DNA of 61,333 bases from CAZZKJ01 sp964654695 (GTDB lineage Bacteria > Krumholzibacteriota > Krumholzibacteriia > WVZY01), in the NCBI GenBank assembly GCA_964654695.1, contig CAZZKJ010000010.1, positions 1 to 61,333 on the forward strand. The letters are read 5' to 3'. Each line of letters begins with the position of its first letter. Within the stretch, counting starts at the first letter, position 1. Below, piece after piece: positions 7,675 through 17,208 of the stretch. Both the position numbers and the translations under genes were made by a program. Below the pieces are notes generated by a model that had not been told where the DNA came from, did no database searches, and saw nothing but the letters and a program-made list of their open reading frames with translations.

Positions 7675-10392
7675 TCAGCCGTGAGCTTCCAGCCAATCCG
7701 GGCCGATACCCGTATCCACCTTTAGCGGAACATCCAGCTCAATAGCGCTTTCCATCATGTCTGTTATTAATTTACGCACTTCTTCCAGTTCGTCCAGGGG
7801 AAGATCGAACAGAAGTTCGTCATGAACCTGGAGTATCATGCGGGCCTGCAGATTCCGGCGCTTGAATTCAGAGGCGATTCGGACCATTGCCACTTTAATA
7901 ATATCGGCGGCGGTGCCTTGGACGGGAGTGTTGACCGCTACCCTTTCTGCAAAAGCGCGGGTACGGTTGTCGGCACTGTCTATATCTGGAAGCTGTCTTA
8001 TTCTGCCCATTAACGTGCTTATAGCTTTTTCCTCCCGGGCACGTACTATCGTGGAGTCGATAAATCTCTTCACCCCGGGATAGCATTCAAAGTAATTATT
8101 GATAAAATCCCTGGCTTCCTTGAAATCCATTTTCAACGCCTGAGCGAGCCCCCTGGGACCCATACCGTAAATTATACCGAAATTAACAGTCTTGGCCCTC
8201 GAGCGCATATCCGGCGTCACTTTTTGAGGGGAAATATGGTGAATTAAAGCCGCAGTCCTGCTGTGCACATCGCCGTCTTCCTGGAACGCTTTTATCAATT
8301 CCACGTCACGCGACAGGTGGGCGAGGATTCTTAATTCCACCTGGGAATAATCCGCATCGAGAAGGATCCAATCTTTCCCGCCGGCAGTAAAAGCCTGCCT
8401 GATTCTTCTGCCCATAGGTGTCCTTATGGGAATATTCTGTAAATTGGGATTGGAGCTCGAAAGCCGCCCCGTATGCGTTACTGCCTGGTTGTAGGAGGTG
8501 TGGATTCTGCGAGTTGCGGGATTAATCAGTGCCGGCAGGGCATCTACGTATGTATTTTTCAATTTAGAAAGAGTCCTATATTCCAAAAGAAGCTTGGGAA
8601 GTTCATGCTCATCGGCAAGAGTCTTCAAGACATCCATGTCGGTGGAAAAACCCGTCTTGGTTTTTCTTACCGGTTTTAATCCCAACTTTCCGAATAATAT
8701 TTCGCTCAGCTTCTGGGTGGAATTGATGTTGAATTTTTCCCCCGCTTCATCGAAGACGGCTTTCTGAATGGTTTCAAGTTTGCCCTCTATTTCAACAGAG
8801 AGATTGCTGAGCCGGCCGGTATCGATTTTCACTCCGGACTGCTCCATCTCGGTAAGAACAGCCGACAGAGGCATCTCCACTTCAAAAAAAAGCTTTTCTA
8901 CCTGCGAAGAGCCTATCAACGGGTCGAATATTTTCTTCAACCGAAGAGTCATATCCGCATCCTCGCAGGCGTACTCGCATACTTTTTCCAGACCCACCCG
9001 GCGGATATCCTTTTTCTTTGATCTGGAATCAAACAGCGACTTGAATGGTATCATCTCATGTCCAATGAACTCAGAGGCCAGGCTGTCCAGGCTGTGGCTT
9101 CTCCGGGATGGATTGAGAGAATACGACGCCAGCATAGTGTCGAAGGCAATTCCCGCGAGTGGCATCCCGGCATTGGCCAATACGATGGCATCATACTTTA
9201 TATTCTGTCCGATTTTTCTGACTGCCGGGTCCTTGAAAACAGGCCCGAGGAAATTCCTTACGGTTTCGATTTTCAACCCGTGCGCTTCGCTTGCGAGATC
9301 AAGGGCCGGTTTGCCGTCTTCGATCATGCTGGATACAGGCACGTAGAATGCCTCTCCCGGTATCCAGGCAATCGAGATCCCAGCCAGCACGGCCCTCATT
9401 GAATCAATATCGCTGGCTTCGACATCAACCGCGAACTCTTTCACCCCGAACAGGGCATCTGCGAGTTCGGCCAAGGCGTCTTCGCTCGCCACCAGTTTGT
9501 ATGCAGACGGGTTAGGCCCGGGAGTACCGGTATTCTTTTTTACAGAGTCGAGCATTTTATTGAATTCCAGATTCCCCAGCAGTGCTTCCAACTTTTGCAT
9601 ATCGGGTTTTGTAGCTGCCAAATCTTCCAGCGCTACTTCCATCGGGACACCACGCTCAAGTTCTACCAGCGATCTGGACATGAACGCGCTCTCGCGCCCT
9701 TCGACCAGCTTCTTTTGCAGGGAAGGAGGTTTGATGGCTTGAATACAGGCATAAAGATGCTCCAGATTATCGAATTCTTTTATCAATTTAAGAGCGGTTT
9801 TTTCGCCGACACCTCTTACTCCGGGGATGTTGTCCGAAACATCCCCCATGAGCGCCAAATAATCTCCGAACTGCCGTGCTTCCAGGCCGGTTTTTTCAAT
9901 CAGGGCCCGCTCATCCACCTCTTCCTCGAATTGTCCCGCTTTTGTAGGTCTCAAAACATGAGTTCGCTCATTTATGAGCTGATACAAGTCCTTGTCCCCG
10001 GAAATAATTCTCACCGGGACTTTTGACTGCATCCTGGTTGCAATAGTTGCGATTATATCATCGGCTTCATAACCAGGAAGCGAGAAACTCACAATAGACA
10101 TGGCATCCAGAAATGCTTGAATCCGGCTCATCTGTGATATCAGAGATTCAGGCATTTCTTTGCGGTTCGATTTGTAATCCGCAAACGCCCGGTGGCGAAA
10201 TGTTTTCTCGGGGCTGTCGAAAGCTATCAATATATAACCGGGGTCGAATTTTTTTAACAGGCTCAAAATCGTTGATGCAAAACCAAAAACCGCGCTGGTT
10301 TCTTCGCCTTTTAAATTTACCAGGGGGCGGTTTATAAATGCGTAATATGCGCGATATGCAAGAGCGTGCCCATCAACGATGTACAAAGCCAT
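7675..10392 (-). CDS. polA: DNA polymerase I
   Basis: A 905-aa replication and repair polymerase with all three domains: the N-terminal 5'-3' exonuclease (YKSNRKEMPE region), a 3'-5' proofreading domain and the family A polymerase. The proofreading domain looks active, with DVE in the first motif, GQNIKYD in the second and YACEDAD in the third. Polymerase motif A is LDADYSQVELRI, motif B surrounds RAKTVNFGIIYG, and motif C is VHDE at 856-859. It sits between nadD and coaE on the same strand. Confidence 0.98.
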   Translation of the reverse strand: MALYIVDGHALAYRAYYAFINRPLVNLKGEETSAVFGFASTILSLLKKFDPGYILIAFDSPEKTFRHRAFADYKSNRKEMPESLISQMSRIQAFLDAMSIVSFSLPGYEADDIIATIATRMQSKVPVRIISGDKDLYQLINERTHVLRPTKAGQFEEEVDERALIEKTGLEARQFGDYLALMGDVSDNIPGVRGVGEKTALKLIKEFDNLEHLYACIQAIKPPSLQKKLVEGRESAFMSRSLVELERGVPMEVALEDLAATKPDMQKLEALLGNLEFNKMLDSVKKNTGTPGPNPSAYKLVASEDALAELADALFGVKEFAVDVEASDIDSMRAVLAGISIAWIPGEAFYVPVSSMIEDGKPALDLASEAHGLKIETVRNFLGPVFKDPAVRKIGQNIKYDAIVLANAGMPLAGIAFDTMLASYSLNPSRRSHSLDSLASEFIGHEMIPFKSLFDSRSKKKDIRRVGLEKVCEYACEDADMTLRLKKIFDPLIGSSQVEKLFFEVEMPLSAVLTEMEQSGVKIDTGRLSNLSVEIEGKLETIQKAVFDEAGEKFNINSTQKLSEILFGKLGLKPVRKTKTGFSTDMDVLKTLADEHELPKLLLEYRTLSKLKNTYVDALPALINPATRRIHTSYNQAVTHTGRLSSSNPNLQNIPIRTPMGRRIRQAFTAGGKDWILLDADYSQVELRILAHLSRDVELIKAFQEDGDVHSRTAALIHHISPQKVTPDMRSRAKTVNFGIIYGMGPRGLAQALKMDFKEARDFINNYFECYPGVKRFIDSTIVRAREEKAISTLMGRIRQLPDIDSADNRTRAFAERVAVNTPVQGTAADIIKVAMVRIASEFKRRNLQARMILQVHDELLFDLPLDELEEVRKLITDMMESAIELDVPLKVDTGIGPDWLEAHG

Positions 10393-10433
10393 TCCGGCAT
10401 CTCCCGGTAATGATCGGTTTAAAGTACAAATTA

Positions 10434-11003
10434 TCAGGAATAAAGCGAATTGTCTAAAATAAACTTTTGAACGTTTTTCGGAACGAAATTATCTATCGGA
10501 AGGCCCCGGCGAACCATGCTTCTAATATTGCTCGAAGAAACTTCTATCATTGGTTCCTCGAAGAGAACTATTGACGCTTCGGATCCACAAGGAACGATCG
10601 GATCGAAACCCGGTCTTTTAAAAACCACCAGGGTTGCTAATTCAAGTATTCTACTCGGATCCTTCCAAGAAGCCAAATCGGCCAGGCTGTCCGAACCCAT
10701 AATGAAATAGATATCGCCGCTGCAGCTTCCGCGATAGAACTCCAGCAGTTCCACCGTATAGGATGGACCTTCATGGAACTCTTCCAATCGCGACACTTCC
10801 ACTCCGGTGCTTCCCGAGACCGCAAGTTCCGCCATTTTAAAACGGAGAGAATATTGAACAGCCGTTTCTTTATGAGGAGGACTCGGCGCCGGCAGGAAAA
10901 TGACTTTATCCAGGGGCGTCCCTTTTATCGCCCGCTCCGCCATTTCTACATGCGCATTGTGGGGTGGGTTAAACGTTCCGCCAAGCAAACCGATCCGGTT
11001 CAT
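10434..11003 (-). CDS. nadD: Nicotinate-nucleotide adenylyltransferase
   Basis: Adenylylates nicotinate mononucleotide in NAD synthesis. At 189 aa it shows the nucleotidyltransferase signature GGTFNPPHNAH (8-18) and the second motif SSSNIR (156-161). The start overlaps the end of the bamD-like gene by 4 nt (ATGA), indicating translational coupling. Confidence 0.96.
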   Translation of the reverse strand: MNRIGLLGGTFNPPHNAHVEMAERAIKGTPLDKVIFLPAPSPPHKETAVQYSLRFKMAELAVSGSTGVEVSRLEEFHEGPSYTVELLEFYRGSCSGDIYFIMGSDSLADLASWKDPSRILELATLVVFKRPGFDPIVPCGSEASIVLFEEPMIEVSSSNIRSMVRRGLPIDNFVPKNVQKFILDNSLYS

Positions 11004-11797
11004 TCAGCTCCAATCGATTTCAGGGCTTCTTCCGCCTGCTTCTTGACCGGGAGGTCACCCGGATATTTGATAACCCGCTCGAACTCCTTTCTGGCCTCCT
11101 CTTTGTCTCCGGTCTTCAGCAGGATTGTTCCGTGGTAATACAATGACTTCAGCCAAAATACATTACCCGGATAATTGGTTATTATTTTATCCAGGTATAT
11201 TGCCGTCGATTTAAAATTCTTTTGATGGTAATAAAACATTGCATTATCGAAATCTTTCTCTGCAAGCTTCTTATGAATGTCGCCTATATGTGTATTCGCT
11301 TCTTCAATCAGGGAACTGTTGGGAAAGGTTCGGATAAATTGATCAAATAGGGACAGCGCTTCGAAAGACTTGGATTGGTCCAGAACTGATTTTGGTGATT
11401 GTCTCAATGCGCACATGGCGGTTTTGAAAAACGCGTCATCAACATATTCGCTGTATCCGTAATTGCTTACCAGCACCCTGTATTCCACCGCCGCGAGGGG
11501 GTATTGTTTGTCGTTGAATTCGCTTTCGGCCAGGAAGAACTGGGCCTTGTCGCTCCAATCATGCCCAGGGTATTTGGCCATGAATGCCCTATAGAGCTCT
11601 TTTGCCTGAAAGTATTTGCCCCTGCTGAAATAATGGTCTCCCTTGGCCATGATATCCTCAGGAGAATTCGGAATCGAAGGAAGGCCACCCGCGCACCCTC
11701 CACTTTGAAGCGCTGCGGCAAAAAGCAGCACCGCGCATAGAAGCGTTTCCATTTGAAGAGATAAAAACCAGGCATTCTTTTTATTACGCATTTTCAT
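11000..11797 (-). CDS. bamD: BamD/YfiO-like outer-membrane assembly lipoprotein
   Basis: A 265-aa exported protein with an N-terminal signal and a lipobox-like SGGC with Cys at 35 (the -3 position is not ideal). Five or so TPR-like repeats follow, including SRGKYFQAKELYRAF and YPGHDWSDKAQFFLAE, the typical BamD repeat. BamD is the essential lipoprotein of the BAM complex that folds outer-membrane proteins. Next upstream is another TPR lipoprotein, and the two may act together at the outer membrane. CpoB or another TPR lipoprotein is the main alternative. Confidence 0.82.
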   Translation of the reverse strand: MKMRNKKNAWFLSLQMETLLCAVLLFAAALQSGGCAGGLPSIPNSPEDIMAKGDHYFSRGKYFQAKELYRAFMAKYPGHDWSDKAQFFLAESEFNDKQYPLAAVEYRVLVSNYGYSEYVDDAFFKTAMCALRQSPKSVLDQSKSFEALSLFDQFIRTFPNSSLIEEANTHIGDIHKKLAEKDFDNAMFYYHQKNFKSTAIYLDKIITNYPGNVFWLKSLYYHGTILLKTGDKEEARKEFERVIKYPGDLPVKKQAEEALKSIGAE

Positions 11798-11804
11798 AAC
11801 GTGA

Positions 11805-12767
11805 TCAATCGCGATCCAAGCCGGCCTGTCTGAATTCTTCTATTTTGGCAACCGCTTTTTTGATTATAGCGCCTGATGATCCCCTGTCGAAAGATACGAC
11901 GGCTTTGTATTGATCGTATGCCGATGAGAATTCAGCCAACCCTTCGTAGGCTTCTCCCATGATGAAATGGGCATTTTGAATCATATTTATGTTATCGGTT
12001 AAATCCATCAGCTCTTTCATCGACTCGACCGCTTCCTCAAAGTTGCCGAGCCTGTTGGATTTTTTTCCTTCATTGAGCAGAAGTTCTGCCAGCTTCCATG
12101 CTGCCGAACCAGCATCTTTATGTCCGCTATAGTTATTCAAAAATTCGCGGTAAGATGCTTTAGCGCTTTGATTCATGGCCAGGCGCGTATAAGCTTCGGC
12201 CATTGCCATGACCGCTGCAGGAGCGGCGCTCGTATCCGGAAATGCCTCCAGAGCCTTTTTGAAGTAATGAACAGCGCTGGAATACTCCCTTTCTCGATAA
12301 TACCTTTGAGCAACCAAGTAAAACAATGCTCCAAAATCGAGCGAAGCGTTGAGTTTCGATGCCTGCAAGAGACGGGTGGATGCCCTGATTTTCTTGTCGT
12401 TCCTTAAGTCCTCTCTGCTTAAATCCAGGAGCCGGCCCGCAGCCTTCCCTGCCAGAAGAGCGCTGCCTGGATAAAGTTTTTGGAGATGATTGAACCCCTC
12501 ATAATCCCTGCCTATATAAACCAGAGACATTCCATAATAATACTCTATCTTTCCCGAATGGACACCTTCGCCCAGTGCTTTCTTGCACATAGCAACAGTT
12601 TCAGTGTAGTCCTTTTCTTCGAAATGCCTTCGAATGCTTTTCTCAGCTACGCTTTCTTTCGAGCACCCGCCGGGAACCACCAGGGCTGAAATAAATGCTG
12701 CCGCCAACACATGCCTATTTTTCAGGAAATGGCCAAAGACGTTTCTGCTGCAGGAAAAGTCAATCAC
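11805..12767 (-). CDS. Exported TPR-repeat protein, probable lipoprotein
   Basis: A 320-aa protein with a membrane-spanning signal (about 20-33) ending in PGGC at Cys 35, a degenerate lipobox. The rest is helical repeats of TPR type, for example YFKKALEAFPDTSAAPAAVMAMAEAY and a later unit around FEEAVESMKELMDL. It is preceded in the operon by an unknown exported protein (8-nt overlap) and followed 7 bp later by the BamD-like gene. A role as scaffold in envelope assembly is inferred from context only. Confidence 0.75.
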   Translation of the reverse strand: MIDFSCSRNVFGHFLKNRHVLAAAFISALVVPGGCSKESVAEKSIRRHFEEKDYTETVAMCKKALGEGVHSGKIEYYYGMSLVYIGRDYEGFNHLQKLYPGSALLAGKAAGRLLDLSREDLRNDKKIRASTRLLQASKLNASLDFGALFYLVAQRYYREREYSSAVHYFKKALEAFPDTSAAPAAVMAMAEAYTRLAMNQSAKASYREFLNNYSGHKDAGSAAWKLAELLLNEGKKSNRLGNFEEAVESMKELMDLTDNINMIQNAHFIMGEAYEGLAEFSSAYDQYKAVVSFDRGSSGAIIKKAVAKIEEFRQAGLDRD

Positions 12768-13443
12768 TGCTCTGATTTGAATAGAATAAATAAATCAAGC
12801 CAACAATAATGCCGCTGACAACGACCGGCTCGATAATCCTGCCCCACTTGGTTCCCTGGTGGGCGGGTTTGGCAAATTTGAACAATCCTTCTTCTACCTG
12901 GGAAATCAGGCGAAAAGGAAACTTATCATTGTATTCCCTGCCTGATTCGCCAACCCACACAACTGAATCATCAGCCGGATCCAGGATTTTAACGAACACT
13001 CTCAGACCGGCGCGGCGCAAGACACGTTTGCCGCCGACAAGGTGGCTCCTGTAAATTTTTGGGTACTGAATGCCAAATTGCAGCGCTTGGAATTCGACTC
13101 GCAGCGCGTTCACCGCGGAATTGATTTCCAGGCTGTCTCCAGGCGAATTCGCTTGGGCGCCGGGGGGAGAATAAACCTTATGCCCCTTGGAGCTTATAAC
13201 CTGCGTTAGGATATTGCTCAGAAAACGGTAAGTTTCATCTTTTTCATAAGGAGCCAGAACCACTCCTTTTTCCACCGTCCCGATTGGGAAATGGGTCATG
13301 ATTTCCTCGGCTATTTCGGATGCGAGCTGAGATACTATATCCAAATTGCTTTTAACGTTGGTTTGCGCAGCCGAAGATTTTTCTCCTCCCAAAAGGGCGA
13401 TCAAGACCGCGACTGAACAGAATAAGCCGGAACGTAAAGTCAT
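12760..13443 (-). CDS. Exported protein of unknown function with C-terminal membrane helix
   Basis: Not recognised with certainty. The ATG at 13443 is chosen because GGAGG lies 5 nt upstream; the frame is open further up without a good start. The 227-aa product has an N-terminal signal sequence (about 5-27). The periplasmic domain includes VVLAPYEKDETYRFLSNILTQ and a segment rich in beta-strand pattern (GLRVFVKILDPADDSVVW). A membrane helix lies close to the C-terminus (about 203-220). The fold faintly recalls CsgG/FlgO-type periplasmic proteins, but this is a guess. It heads a run of TPR and BamD-like lipoprotein genes. Confidence 0.65.
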   Translation of the reverse strand: MTLRSGLFCSVAVLIALLGGEKSSAAQTNVKSNLDIVSQLASEIAEEIMTHFPIGTVEKGVVLAPYEKDETYRFLSNILTQVISSKGHKVYSPPGAQANSPGDSLEINSAVNALRVEFQALQFGIQYPKIYRSHLVGGKRVLRRAGLRVFVKILDPADDSVVWVGESGREYNDKFPFRLISQVEEGLFKFAKPAHQGTKWGRIIEPVVVSGIIVGLIYLFYSNQSSD

Positions 13444-13495
13444 CCTGCCTCCAATGATTAAGATTGTATATCGATAGCTTATATGCCCGTTAAAA

Positions 13496-14845
13496 TCAAG
13501 GTATTTCATCGCCCTCGACCCTGCCCTCCAGATCACAGGCGTCCGCGCCGGTTATAAGCGCCCGGACAAAATCTCCGGCATGCAGATTTTTGCCTGCAAG
13601 ATTGACCGTCCCGTCGATTTCATATGCCTGGCCGTAATATCTTGCCGAAAAAATATTTCTGGCGCCCTCTGCAGGCGAAAAAGCCATGTTATCGACAAGA
13701 ACATCAAAGATTTTCCCTATTTTCCTGGAGTTCCTGTTATAAGCCGATACTTCCTGGATCGATGCAAGTTCTCTGCATCGGGCCGAAACGATATCGGAAT
13801 CTACCCTGTCGGGGCGCAATGCGGCGGCCGTCCCCTCTTCTGGCGAGAATGGGAATATGCCCAGGGCGGCAAAACCTGCGCCGGAAACGAGCTCGGAAAG
13901 CTTATCAAAATCCTCTTCGCTTTCTCCTGGATAGCCAACGATTACTTCGCTCCTTATTTCTAAATCGGGGGAGAACTCCCGCAGTTCATTCAGAAGTCTG
14001 AGCACATGAACAGAATCATATCCCCGGTTCATGCGTTCGAGTATTCGATCTGAAACATGCTGTATTGGAACATCCATGTACCTGCATACCGCCGGTATTT
14101 CAAGAATTCGCTTGAAGTCCTCGATTCTCATGGAAACAGGATGGATATAAAGAATTCTCAACCATTCTATGCCGGTAGCGGCTATTTTTTCCACCAAGTC
14201 GGGCAGTCGAACACCTTCGAAGTTATAAGCGGCCGGGTCCTGGGCTATTATTGATATTTCCCTGACTCCGCTGTCTGCAAGAAAACGCACCTCGCGTAGA
14301 ATTGATTTAAAATCTCTGGAGATCATTGCCCCCCTGATTCGAGGAATAGAACAGAATTCGCACAGGTGGCTGCATCCATCGGAAATTTTCAAGTAGGCAG
14401 TATGGCCGGGAGTGAGTAATTCCCTTCTTTCAAATCCAGCGAACAAGCCGACGCCGTTGGGGGAAGAAAGCTCTGGTTCGGAAGGATTCGCGCCTTTTTC
14501 CCATCCGTGCAGTAATGTCGGCAGCTCCCCATGTCGACCTGGATGCAGAAAGTGATCCACTGCGGTCAGGGACTCCAGTAGGATTTTATCTGCGGAAGGG
14601 GGCAGGCATCCCATGACTATTATTTTTTTCCTCAAATCCGAACTCTTCAATCGGGCCAGCCTGTCCACTTCCTGAACGGTTTCTTCCCATGCGGATTTCA
14701 GAAAGGAGCAGGCATTGACAATATATATATCGGCGGACCGGGAATCATTCGTGATTTCGTGGCCGTTTATCTTGAGGAGCGACAGGGCCGCCTCCATGTC
14801 TACCGTGTTTTTCGCACAGCCCAGAGATACATAATAAGCTTTCAT
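13496..14845 (-). CDS. rimO: Ribosomal protein S12 methylthiotransferase RimO
   Basis: A radical-SAM enzyme that adds a methylthio group to an aspartate of ribosomal protein S12. It shows the N-terminal MTTase domain (YVSLGCAKNTVD), the radical-SAM cluster motif CSHLCEFC and a C-terminal TRAM domain. RimO rather than MiaB is indicated by SLGCAKN-VD near the start and by IRGAMISR after the cluster. The ATG at 14845 matches the usual RimO N-terminus (MKAYYVSLGC); a TTG two codons upstream is possible. It follows ftsK by about 25 bp. Confidence 0.94.
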   Translation of the reverse strand: MKAYYVSLGCAKNTVDMEAALSLLKINGHEITNDSRSADIYIVNACSFLKSAWEETVQEVDRLARLKSSDLRKKIIVMGCLPPSADKILLESLTAVDHFLHPGRHGELPTLLHGWEKGANPSEPELSSPNGVGLFAGFERRELLTPGHTAYLKISDGCSHLCEFCSIPRIRGAMISRDFKSILREVRFLADSGVREISIIAQDPAAYNFEGVRLPDLVEKIAATGIEWLRILYIHPVSMRIEDFKRILEIPAVCRYMDVPIQHVSDRILERMNRGYDSVHVLRLLNELREFSPDLEIRSEVIVGYPGESEEDFDKLSELVSGAGFAALGIFPFSPEEGTAAALRPDRVDSDIVSARCRELASIQEVSAYNRNSRKIGKIFDVLVDNMAFSPAEGARNIFSARYYGQAYEIDGTVNLAGKNLHAGDFVRALITGADACDLEGRVEGDEIP

Positions 14846-14870
14846 AGGCAAGCCATTTCAGGAACGCGCA

Positions 14871-17150
14871 TTATTGATCGGGGTAACCGTCCTCGGGTAC
14901 GAGTACTTCCCGCGGCTTGCTGCCATCGGGCGGTCCGACGATACCGTCTTCTTCAAGATGATCCAGAAGGCGAGCGGCGCGCGCGTAACCGACATGCAGT
15001 TTTCTCTGCAGCAATGATGTGGATCCCTGGCGGTAGTGGAGAACGATGTTTTTTGATTGATTATACAGAGGATCAAAATCATCATCATATCCGGATCCCT
15101 GTTTTTCCTCGGCGGCCTTTAAATAGGAAGGCTCGAAACGATAACCTTGCCAGTGCGTTACAATTTTTTCGACCTCGGCTTCTGAAATAAGAGCACCATG
15201 AAGCCGCAGCACATCGCTGTGTTTGGTATCCATATAAAGCATATCGCCTCGGCCCAGCAGCCTTTCTGCCCCCACGCAGTCAAGAATCGTCCTCGAATCA
15301 ACTTTCGACGCTACGCGAAATGCGATTCTCGTCGGGAAATTAGCTTTTGTCTTGCCGACTATGACATCGACGGAAGGTCTCTGAGTCGCAACAACCATAT
15401 GAATCCCTACCGCCCTTGCCATATTCGACAGCTTCGACAGAAGCGTTTCGAGATCGGTGCCTTTAGATAAAACCAGGTCTCCCAGCTCATCCACAATCAG
15501 AACGATATACGGCAGCCTGCCGGCAGTTTCTTCACCCGAGCCGGTCATGGAAGCCTTTGAATTGAAACTCTCAATATTTTTTACACCATGCTCCTTGAAT
15601 AGTTCTTTTCTTTGTTCCATCTCATTGATTAAAAACTGGAAAACCCGAACCGTTTCCCTTGGGTCATTGGTGACGGGATGGAGAAGATGCGGGATGCCGT
15701 TATACATGTTCATTTCAACCATCTTCGGATCAATAATTAACAGACGTACATCAGAGGGCCTGTAATGCATCAAAATGCTGGAAATGATCCCATGAAGGCT
15801 GACGCTTTTTCCGCTTCCCGTGGTCCCGGCTATCAATAAATGCGGCGCATCGCAAAGATTCATAAAAAAGGGTTTGCCCATAACATCGACGCCCAATCCG
15901 ACCGCGATGCCCGAGAGCCGGAGCTTTTCCGGAATCTCTTCCAGTATCATGCGAAGATATACTGTCGCCCCCTTGGGATTGGGAATTTCAATGCCCACCA
16001 CGGATCTGCCCGGAATGGGTGCTATCAATCTCAGGCTTCTAGCTTTCATGGCCAGTGAAATATCATCGGCCCTGCTTACGATGTCCTTGATTTTCACGCC
16101 GGGCGCAGGTTCGAATTCGAAAGTAGTGATCAAGGGACCGTGATTTATCGCCGTTACTTTTCCAGCAATATTATAATTTGCGAGTTTATTTTCCAATATG
16201 CCCGCCCACGACCTCAATTCTTCGCGGGGGAAAGACACTCCTCGATCAACAAATTCTTCCAATAAACCTGTCTCCGGCAGGCTCGCCTCTTCGATGGGGA
16301 TTTTATCTTCGACGACCGCGCTTTCAACTTGATTCTTAACCGAGGATTTTCTCTTTTCGCTGCCGATTTCGCTTGAATTTCCGCTGTCCGGGCAACCGCT
16401 GTTCGTCTTTTTTCCCACTCCCTTTGCTATTATTGGTATCTCCTTGCGGGCAATCTGCTTAGCGGCGTCCTGATTCATCAGATCCCCAGTAGTATTTTCA
16501 AAAGAATCCAAACCGGAATCGGGCCGCTTTATAATAGAAAGCACCGATACAAAGCCTGAATAGACACCTGAAAGCAGTTTTACGATCAAGCTCAGAGAGA
16601 AAAGGAAGGCCTTCCTTATGCCGCCAAACTTTTTAACAGCATCCACTAGAGCTCGGGTAAGAAATCCGGCCCTGTTCAGCAAAAGTATAAGAAGCAGGGC
16701 GATCAGGAATATCGTGGTTCCGATCTCGCCTAAAACCGATTCAAGCGCCGATGAACAAATGCTGCCGATCCATCCGCTCAAACCTGTGGATTCTCTGGTA
16801 TAGGGAGTGATCGCGAAAAAGGCGTTCAGAAGAATTACTATCACCGATATTTTCAGGAGTTCGTGAATGAGCACGCGCACCTTATCGAGGACGCATGCGG
16901 CTGCAGCCATTATGACCGCTATCGGAAGAAAGTATGCGAAATAACTTCCCAGACCGGCGCATGAGAGCCAGGCGAGAAAGGAGCCTAGGGGCCCGGAGTA
17001 ATTGCGGATGTTTTTCAAATGCGCGCCCGCGGCGAACGGCCAATCAAGCGCGCTTTTCGTAATCAGGGCTACGCCCCAGAAAACGGCAAGAGCCAAAAGC
17101 GCTACAACCAAAAAGCTTTTTCTCGGATCAGGTTTCATGGCATCGTTCAA
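14871..17150 (-). CDS. ftsK: DNA translocase FtsK
   Basis: A 759-aa septal DNA pump that clears chromosomes from the closing division site. Several membrane helices occupy about 14-165, followed by a charged linker (about 220-300). The motor domain has Walker A GTTGSGKS near 435, Walker B IVLIVDELGDL, and LLGRGDMLY. The C-terminal gamma winged helix is complete (LLQRKLHVGYARAARLLDHLE and GPPDGSKPREVL), so recognition of polar sequences on DNA is probably retained. The linker is short compared with E. coli FtsK, nearer to SpoIIIE. Confidence 0.97.
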   Translation of the reverse strand: MNDAMKPDPRKSFLVVALLALAVFWGVALITKSALDWPFAAGAHLKNIRNYSGPLGSFLAWLSCAGLGSYFAYFLPIAVIMAAAACVLDKVRVLIHELLKISVIVILLNAFFAITPYTRESTGLSGWIGSICSSALESVLGEIGTTIFLIALLLILLLNRAGFLTRALVDAVKKFGGIRKAFLFSLSLIVKLLSGVYSGFVSVLSIIKRPDSGLDSFENTTGDLMNQDAAKQIARKEIPIIAKGVGKKTNSGCPDSGNSSEIGSEKRKSSVKNQVESAVVEDKIPIEEASLPETGLLEEFVDRGVSFPREELRSWAGILENKLANYNIAGKVTAINHGPLITTFEFEPAPGVKIKDIVSRADDISLAMKARSLRLIAPIPGRSVVGIEIPNPKGATVYLRMILEEIPEKLRLSGIAVGLGVDVMGKPFFMNLCDAPHLLIAGTTGSGKSVSLHGIISSILMHYRPSDVRLLIIDPKMVEMNMYNGIPHLLHPVTNDPRETVRVFQFLINEMEQRKELFKEHGVKNIESFNSKASMTGSGEETAGRLPYIVLIVDELGDLVLSKGTDLETLLSKLSNMARAVGIHMVVATQRPSVDVIVGKTKANFPTRIAFRVASKVDSRTILDCVGAERLLGRGDMLYMDTKHSDVLRLHGALISEAEVEKIVTHWQGYRFEPSYLKAAEEKQGSGYDDDFDPLYNQSKNIVLHYRQGSTSLLQRKLHVGYARAARLLDHLEEDGIVGPPDGSKPREVLVPEDGYPDQ

Positions 17151-17208
17151 TTGGTGCTGAGGATAACCGGCCTCTCTACTTCTTCAGTTTGAAAATGGAG
17201 TCCCGCAT

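Noticed and set aside
8768..9346. Long plus-strand open frames antisense to polA
   Set aside because: They lie entirely inside polA, have no start signals, and show no protein family; typical shadow frames.
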